Assembly: GCA_031253655.1 (NCBI GenBank)
Contig: JAIRVY010000130.1
Coordinates: forward strand, 1 to 35,829
Length of the DNA: 35,829 nucleotides
Direction: 5' to 3'
From: Bacteroidales bacterium
Lineage (GTDB): Bacteria > Bacteroidota > Bacteroidia > Bacteroidales > WCHB1-69
Shown: one piece after another, positions 32,012 to 35,829 of the stretch
Position numbering within the stretch: position 1 is the stretch's first letter
Layout: each line of letters begins with the position of its first letter
Notes under the pieces: generated by a model
Told to the model about the DNA's origin: nothing
What the model saw: only the letters and a program-made list of their open reading frames with translations
Database searches by the model: none
Position numbers and translations under genes: made by a program

Positions 32012-33220
32012 TTAATTACCCATCTGACTTTCAGCGTATTTTCTATCAATTTCAATTTTCTTTTTTCCCGTAGAGGGAAATTCGTACATCGCATTGGTCA
32101 TTATCCGTTCCATTATGGAGCGTAAACCGCGAGCACCTAATTTCAACGTGATGGTTTTGTCAACAATATAATCAATAGTATCTTCGGTAAATTTCAGGTC
32201 AATGCCATCAAAGATAAACAAACGTTCATACTGTTTAATCAGCGCATTTTTGGGCTCCAGTAGGATCCGTCTCAACGCTTCTCTTTCTAAGGAAGATAAA
32301 TAGGTTATCATTGGAAACCTCCCGCAAAGTTCCGGAATTAATCCGAAAGATTTCAAGTCTTGTGCAGTAATATACTGCATCATATTGTTTTTGTCTAACA
32401 CTCTGTTTTTCTGATTATATCCGATTCTATTTGTGTTTAAACGCTCTGCAATAATTTTATCCATTTGGTTGAAGGCGCCGCTGGCGATAAACAGAATGTT
32501 CTGTGTGTTAACAACGGTAAACTTTTGTTCAGGGTGTTTTCTGCCGCCTTCGGGGGCGACATTTACTGTTGTACCTTCTAAAAGTTTCAGCATAGCCTGC
32601 TGCACACCCTCGCCGGATACATCTCGTGTAATGGAAGGATTATCTGCTCCTTTTCTTGCAATTTTATCTATTTCATCAATAAAAACGATGCCGCGTTCGG
32701 CTTTTTCTACATCGTAGTCCGCAGCTTGCAATAGCCGCGAGAGGATACTTTCCACATCTTCGCCCACATAGCCGGCTTCTGTGAACACGGTGGCGTCGGC
32801 TATGCAAAACGGCACGTCCAACAAACGCGCGATGGTTTTTGCCAGCAATGTTTTACCGGTTCCTGTTTCACCCACCAACAATATGTTCGATTTTTCCAGT
32901 TCTACCTCATTATTATCTTGTGCTGTATGTAGCAATCTTTTATAATGGTTGTACACTGCCACCGAAATTACTTTTTTTGCTTCCTCCTGCCCGATGACAT
33001 ATTCATCTAATTTTTCTTTGATTTCAACAGGTTTTAACAGATTGAATTTCAGTTCATTTTTTTTGCGTTTTCCAAATTGGCTGCAGTAATCCTTATGAAT
33101 ATTTCCCAAGGCAATGGTACATTCCTCACAAATTATACCGGCTATTCCGGTTACAAAAAAATCGGTCCTTTTAATAGCTTTACCGCAAAAGGAGCAGAAA
33201 TCAGTGTTTTTCCTTGGCAT
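32012..33220 (-). CDS. clpX: ATP-dependent protease ATP-binding subunit ClpX
   Basis: ClpX is the AAA+ unfoldase that feeds tagged proteins to ClpP. The 402 residues begin with a zinc-binding domain, Cys9/Cys12 and Cys31/Cys34. Walker A GETGTGKT is at 117-124, the pore loop GYVGED at 150-155, with Walker B IVFIDEIDKIA, the RKH loop (GGRKHPEQ) and the sensor region GARGLRSIMERIM. The ClpP-docking loop reads IGY rather than IGF; as I recall, a Tyr here is common in Bacteroidota. clpP and tig, often upstream in this phylum, are not adjacent. It has its own promoter. Confidence 0.97.
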   Translation of the reverse strand: MPRKNTDFCSFCGKAIKRTDFFVTGIAGIICEECTIALGNIHKDYCSQFGKRKKNELKFNLLKPVEIKEKLDEYVIGQEEAKKVISVAVYNHYKRLLHTAQDNNEVELEKSNILLVGETGTGKTLLAKTIARLLDVPFCIADATVFTEAGYVGEDVESILSRLLQAADYDVEKAERGIVFIDEIDKIARKGADNPSITRDVSGEGVQQAMLKLLEGTTVNVAPEGGRKHPEQKFTVVNTQNILFIASGAFNQMDKIIAERLNTNRIGYNQKNRVLDKNNMMQYITAQDLKSFGLIPELCGRFPMITYLSSLEREALRRILLEPKNALIKQYERLFIFDGIDLKFTEDTIDYIVDKTITLKLGARGLRSIMERIMTNAMYEFPSTGKKKIEIDRKYAESQMGN

Positions 33221-33244
33221 AAATCTTTATATCTAAATAGGGTG

Positions 33245-33252
33245 CAAAAATA
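33245..33252 (-). promoter_or_regulatory. Promoter -7 element of clpX
   Basis: Minus strand TATTTTTG followed by CACC, a perfect TAnnTTTG match, 24 bases before the clpX ATG. Confidence 0.6.
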
Positions 33253-33271
33253 AATTTAATAATTTAATATT

Positions 33272-33299
33272 TAAAAAAGGCTCCCTGTTTAGAGAGCCT
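33272..33299 (-). terminator. Intrinsic terminator of the last secreted-protein gene
   Basis: On the minus strand an eight-base stem (AGGCTCTC with GGGAGCCT, one T-G wobble) encloses a six-base loop and is followed by six T residues. It separates the T9SS cargo gene at 33367 from the clpX promoter. Confidence 0.88.
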
Positions 33300-33366
33300 C
33301 TTCTTTGCTCATTAATCGTTATAAGTAACTCTTAATTTCTAATTTTTATTATTAAGTCATAATTGC

Positions 33367-35607
33367 TTACTGTTGTTTCACAAACTTCATCACGCTTGCG
33401 CCGTTTTCGGAAATTATGCGAACAAAATATACTCCGTTGGTCAACGTAGAGATATCCAATATGGCAGAGTTTCCGTCATTTTGTTCGGCAATTACCTTTT
33501 GTCCCAAGAAGTTAACTACTTCTATCTTATTGAAATCGCTTTTTGCTTTAATAGATATAGTGTTTATTGCAGGATTTGGACGGATGGAGAATGTATTTGT
33601 ATAGTCCTTGATACTCAGTGTGAAAGAAACGTCTCCACATACTTTCTGTACGTCTCCGGTACAAACGGATTCATCAAATACGGGGAGTACGCAGTAACTT
33701 CTGGTATATTCACCGGCTGTTAAACCAGAAATATCAACTTTATATGTTGTGGTAGTGGCTTCACCAATTTCATCTTCTCCCTCAAAGATTTTATATTTTT
33801 GAACTGTTAATCCTCCGGAGGGAGCAGTCCAGGTTACAGCAACTTCTTTTGCTGCTTCGTCAAACACGGCGTTAACACCAGTAACCGGTTTACAAATAGC
33901 ATCGTAGCACGCTGCCATCTCTTTGGTTACAGGGGCAGATTCGCCGCCACCTTCACAGGCTACTTTTACGCTCCATGTATAGGCTTTGGTTTTGTCGAAT
34001 GTAATATCTTCAAAAAAAGTAGTGGTAATAGGATTTGGGGTAAGTTTTTCGGTATCGCGGTACACGTTGTAAGCAATTGGGGTTGGAGCCCCGCCACAAT
34101 CATTATGGTAAGTAAAGAACTCGCCCCCAATTAATTCAGCATTAGGACAAGTATATATCAAATCATCATTAGAATTATAGATATCGAATGAACATTCAAA
34201 GTCAGCAGATCCTTCTGCTTCCCAGAAAAAGTTAAGTGTTCCTGTAGGTAGCACAACAAATTTAGTAACCTCTAATACGTCGTTCCCAACAGTAAGAGCT
34301 TCAAGTAAAACTCCACCTTTCATTATTATTATTTGTGACCCCCCCCAGCCATCACCTTCAGCATCACGTAAGACAAATCTAAACATACAGTAATCGCCTA
34401 CGATATGGGTTTTAGTTACTCCTAATGGAATACAAGATTCTGAAAAAAGAGCTGTAATCGTGTAAGTATGTAAACCATTCGGAACGGAATTATGTGTATA
34501 TGAAGTAGTAGTAACGGTTGTTAAGGTTGTGCCGTCATACTCAATCTTATATCCGGTGGGTGACCCAGGGGCAGCGCTCCAGGATAAGTTTACGGTATTT
34601 CCTGTTGAAGTTATGGAAAGGTTTGAAATTGGTTCACAGGTTGGTAATGAGATTGAAGTTTTAAGGCTAAACATTCCTAACTGCATAGGTGTTCCGGATA
34701 CTATTCCCAAATTCGTAGTTGCAGCATTTGTTTTATTGATTTTATACAGAAAGCCATCCACTCTTCCCCAATAGAGTTCATTGGTTTCACGGTCAACTGA
34801 TAATTCCTGAACACTGCCGCTTCCGGTAAGATCAGGTCCTATTTTAGTAAACTGACCGGTTGCCAGATTAACCGTTCCAAACCATAGCGGGCTTGAAACA
34901 TAACCATCTGAAGTAATAGCATAACAAACGCCATCATTATCAATTGCAGCACTCATCGTAGTGGTAACATTTCCCACGTGGGTAAAGTTACCGGTAGTAA
35001 GGTCAATCGTTCCGAAAGAACCTGGGTCCCATTGGAAAGTATATACCAATCCATTGGTAGGATTGTAACACAAACTAACAGCATCACTTGCAACGTTGTT
35101 TTTAATATTTGTCCAGGCACCCGTTTCCATATTAATAGTACCTAATCTGTTAGTACCGGCGCCATAGTCAATCGCATAAAGAGTTCCGTTAATATACTCT
35201 GAAGCCTGAATGGCTCTATTTCCAATAGTACCAACATTAGTTGTAGTTGTTGGTGTGGATAGAATACCTTTTCTAAGAATTTTTGAAGTTTCGGATGCTG
35301 CATAATTAGAGCAATAAAATTCGCTGGTTGGCCCTCTCATCTCTACAACAGGTTCATTGTTAATTGCAGTACTTGTTGCAAATCTGCTCACTCTTTCTAA
35401 ATTGCTTTGCCCGGGTTGTTTTTCACCCTGAATCTTTTTGGGAACTGTCGTAACAATTGGACATTTTCCCGGTACTCCCCAATTTAGTATTGCCTTTGTA
35501 CAATCTGACGAGTATCCAACTGTCAGATTTTTAGCAGGGTCGCAGCTCTGTGCGTGCAAGAAACTGAAACTTGCTATAACAGCAAGTAATAAAATAAAAT
35601 TTTTCAT
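33367..35607 (-). CDS. T9SS cargo protein with propeller-like and fibronectin type III domains
   Basis: A 746-residue secreted or surface protein. The signal peptide is 1-19 (ending LHA), followed by Gln20. Residues about 120-315 carry four or five repeated beta-rich units of the type LYAIDYG....GTIN..TG.W, suggesting a small beta-propeller. A fibronectin type III-like domain spans about 323-402. A Cys-containing domain at 405-505 has DAEGDGWGG, a motif seen in adhesin-type proteins. Two more Fn3-like units follow (about 508-565 and 572-645). The last 75 residues are a type A sorting domain: IRPNPAINTISI, LGQKV and LTNGVYFVRI. No catalytic site is recognised. The domain mix recalls gingipain/hemagglutinin adhesin regions, so adhesion is plausible but inferred. 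Confidence 0.83.
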   Translation of the reverse strand: MKNFILLLAVIASFSFLHAQSCDPAKNLTVGYSSDCTKAILNWGVPGKCPIVTTVPKKIQGEKQPGQSNLERVSRFATSTAINNEPVVEMRGPTSEFYCSNYAASETSKILRKGILSTPTTTTNVGTIGNRAIQASEYINGTLYAIDYGAGTNRLGTINMETGAWTNIKNNVASDAVSLCYNPTNGLVYTFQWDPGSFGTIDLTTGNFTHVGNVTTTMSAAIDNDGVCYAITSDGYVSSPLWFGTVNLATGQFTKIGPDLTGSGSVQELSVDRETNELYWGRVDGFLYKINKTNAATTNLGIVSGTPMQLGMFSLKTSISLPTCEPISNLSITSTGNTVNLSWSAAPGSPTGYKIEYDGTTLTTVTTTSYTHNSVPNGLHTYTITALFSESCIPLGVTKTHIVGDYCMFRFVLRDAEGDGWGGSQIIIMKGGVLLEALTVGNDVLEVTKFVVLPTGTLNFFWEAEGSADFECSFDIYNSNDDLIYTCPNAELIGGEFFTYHNDCGGAPTPIAYNVYRDTEKLTPNPITTTFFEDITFDKTKAYTWSVKVACEGGGESAPVTKEMAACYDAICKPVTGVNAVFDEAAKEVAVTWTAPSGGLTVQKYKIFEGEDEIGEATTTTYKVDISGLTAGEYTRSYCVLPVFDESVCTGDVQKVCGDVSFTLSIKDYTNTFSIRPNPAINTISIKAKSDFNKIEVVNFLGQKVIAEQNDGNSAILDISTLTNGVYFVRIISENGASVMKFVKQQ

Positions 35608-35666
35608 AATAAATAAAATTTGGTTAATAAAATGATTTTTGTTTTAGTATCTACATAATTAGCCCG

Positions 35667-35674
35667 CGAAAATA
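35667..35674 (-). promoter_or_regulatory. Possible -7 element of the last secreted-protein gene
   Basis: Minus strand TATTTTCG followed by CGGGC, one base off TAnnTTTG, about 60 bases before the ATG at 35607. It is the same variant seen before pnuC and rlmL. Confidence 0.4.
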
Positions 35675-35734
35675 CTTTTTTTTTTTTAAAATAAACGTAT
35701 TTGTAAAAAAAGGGCTAAATCTTTTTTTTTAGTG

Positions 35735-35829
35735 CTAAGAAAAATATTTGGCAGTACGGAAGAGGAGAAAGTCTATATCTCTTGTTCCATAATTTGCAGT
35801 GATGAATCTTTGTAATTTAGAGTTCATAT
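35735..35829 (-). CDS. Possible 3' end of a gene running off the window
   Basis: An open frame on the minus strand enters from beyond the window edge and stops with TAG at 35735-35737. The last 30 codons read MNSKLQRFITANYG and continue to FRTAKYFS. It is protein-like in composition but too short to judge; it could also be a chance frame. I do not recognise it. Confidence 0.2.
   Translation of the reverse strand, partial: MNSKLQRFITANYGTRDIDFLLFRTAKYFS

Noticed and set aside
32400-32440. ClpX docking loop reading IGY instead of IGF as an anomaly
   Set aside because: As I recall, a Tyr at this place is usual in Bacteroidota ClpX, so it is probably a lineage trait.
1-35829. Whole window as a mobile or defence island
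   Set aside because: There is no integrase, transposase, toxin-antitoxin pair, restriction system or phage gene, and nearly every gene is core housekeeping.
35735-35829. Edge frame as a firm gene
   Set aside because: Only about 30 codons are visible with no recognisable motif. It is kept as a low-confidence feature only.

Overview
The window is chromosomal DNA from a Bacteroidota bacterium, probably order Bacteroidales. The evidence is the AT-rich sequence, many promoters of the phylum's TAnnTTTG (-7) type, and two large secreted proteins with type IX secretion (T9SS) C-terminal sorting domains. Signal peptides here are followed by Gln, and a lipoprotein-type Omp85 protein (TamL-like) is present. 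Almost everything is housekeeping. I see no phage, CRISPR array, insertion sequence or defence island. No cluster here can honestly be called a new multi-gene system. The most unusual content is inside individual genes and in intergenic architecture.

Layout. 1-547: dispersed inverted repeat, then an AT-rich non-coding stretch. 548-1015: a lone biotin carrier protein. 1113-2318: rpsF-rpsR-rplI, with strong Shine-Dalgarno sites before rpsR and rplI. 2320-4083 (-): long-chain acyl-CoA synthetase, whose stop is one base from the rplI stop. 4162-6363 (-): a fused MurD-MurB enzyme whose MurD half has MurD2-like active-site motifs. It diverges from a phoH-mnmD pair (6457-8123) through a nearly palindromic double promoter. 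8159-10180: uvrB, overlapping tail-to-tail with a RecD/Pif1-type helicase gene (-), which follows tamL (-) and lolA (-). 14841-17552: T9SS cargo protein. 17622-18185: pnuC, overlapping an rlmL-like rRNA methyltransferase gene (-). 19436-20218: OmpR-type regulator with a degenerate receiver. 20273-20443: small broken ORF. 20514-21629 (-): ABC-2 permease without an ATPase. 21706-25581 (-): clpB and an aminotransferase, separated by a dispersed palindromic repeat. 25729-27564 (-): parE. 27613-31772 (-): nusA-infB, preceded by tRNA-Gln(TTG) and two tandem terminators. 32012-33220 (-): clpX. 33367-35607 (-): second T9SS cargo protein.

How the genes fit together. Translation is heavily represented (S6, S18, L9, IF-2, NusA, tRNA-Gln, a tRNA wobble-uridine methyltransferase, a 23S rRNA methyltransferase). 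Envelope building is represented by MurD-MurB, LolA, TamL and T9SS cargo. DNA repair and topology (UvrB, RecD-like helicase, ParE) and protein quality control (ClpB, ClpX) complete the set. Several partners usually found nearby are missing from this window: rimP beside nusA, parC beside parE, clpP beside clpX, tamB beside tamL, an ATPase beside the ABC permease, and carboxylase subunits beside the biotin carrier.

All assignments come from reading motifs by eye. No database search was possible. Comparisons with E. coli or Xanthomonas proteins are from memory and marked as such.
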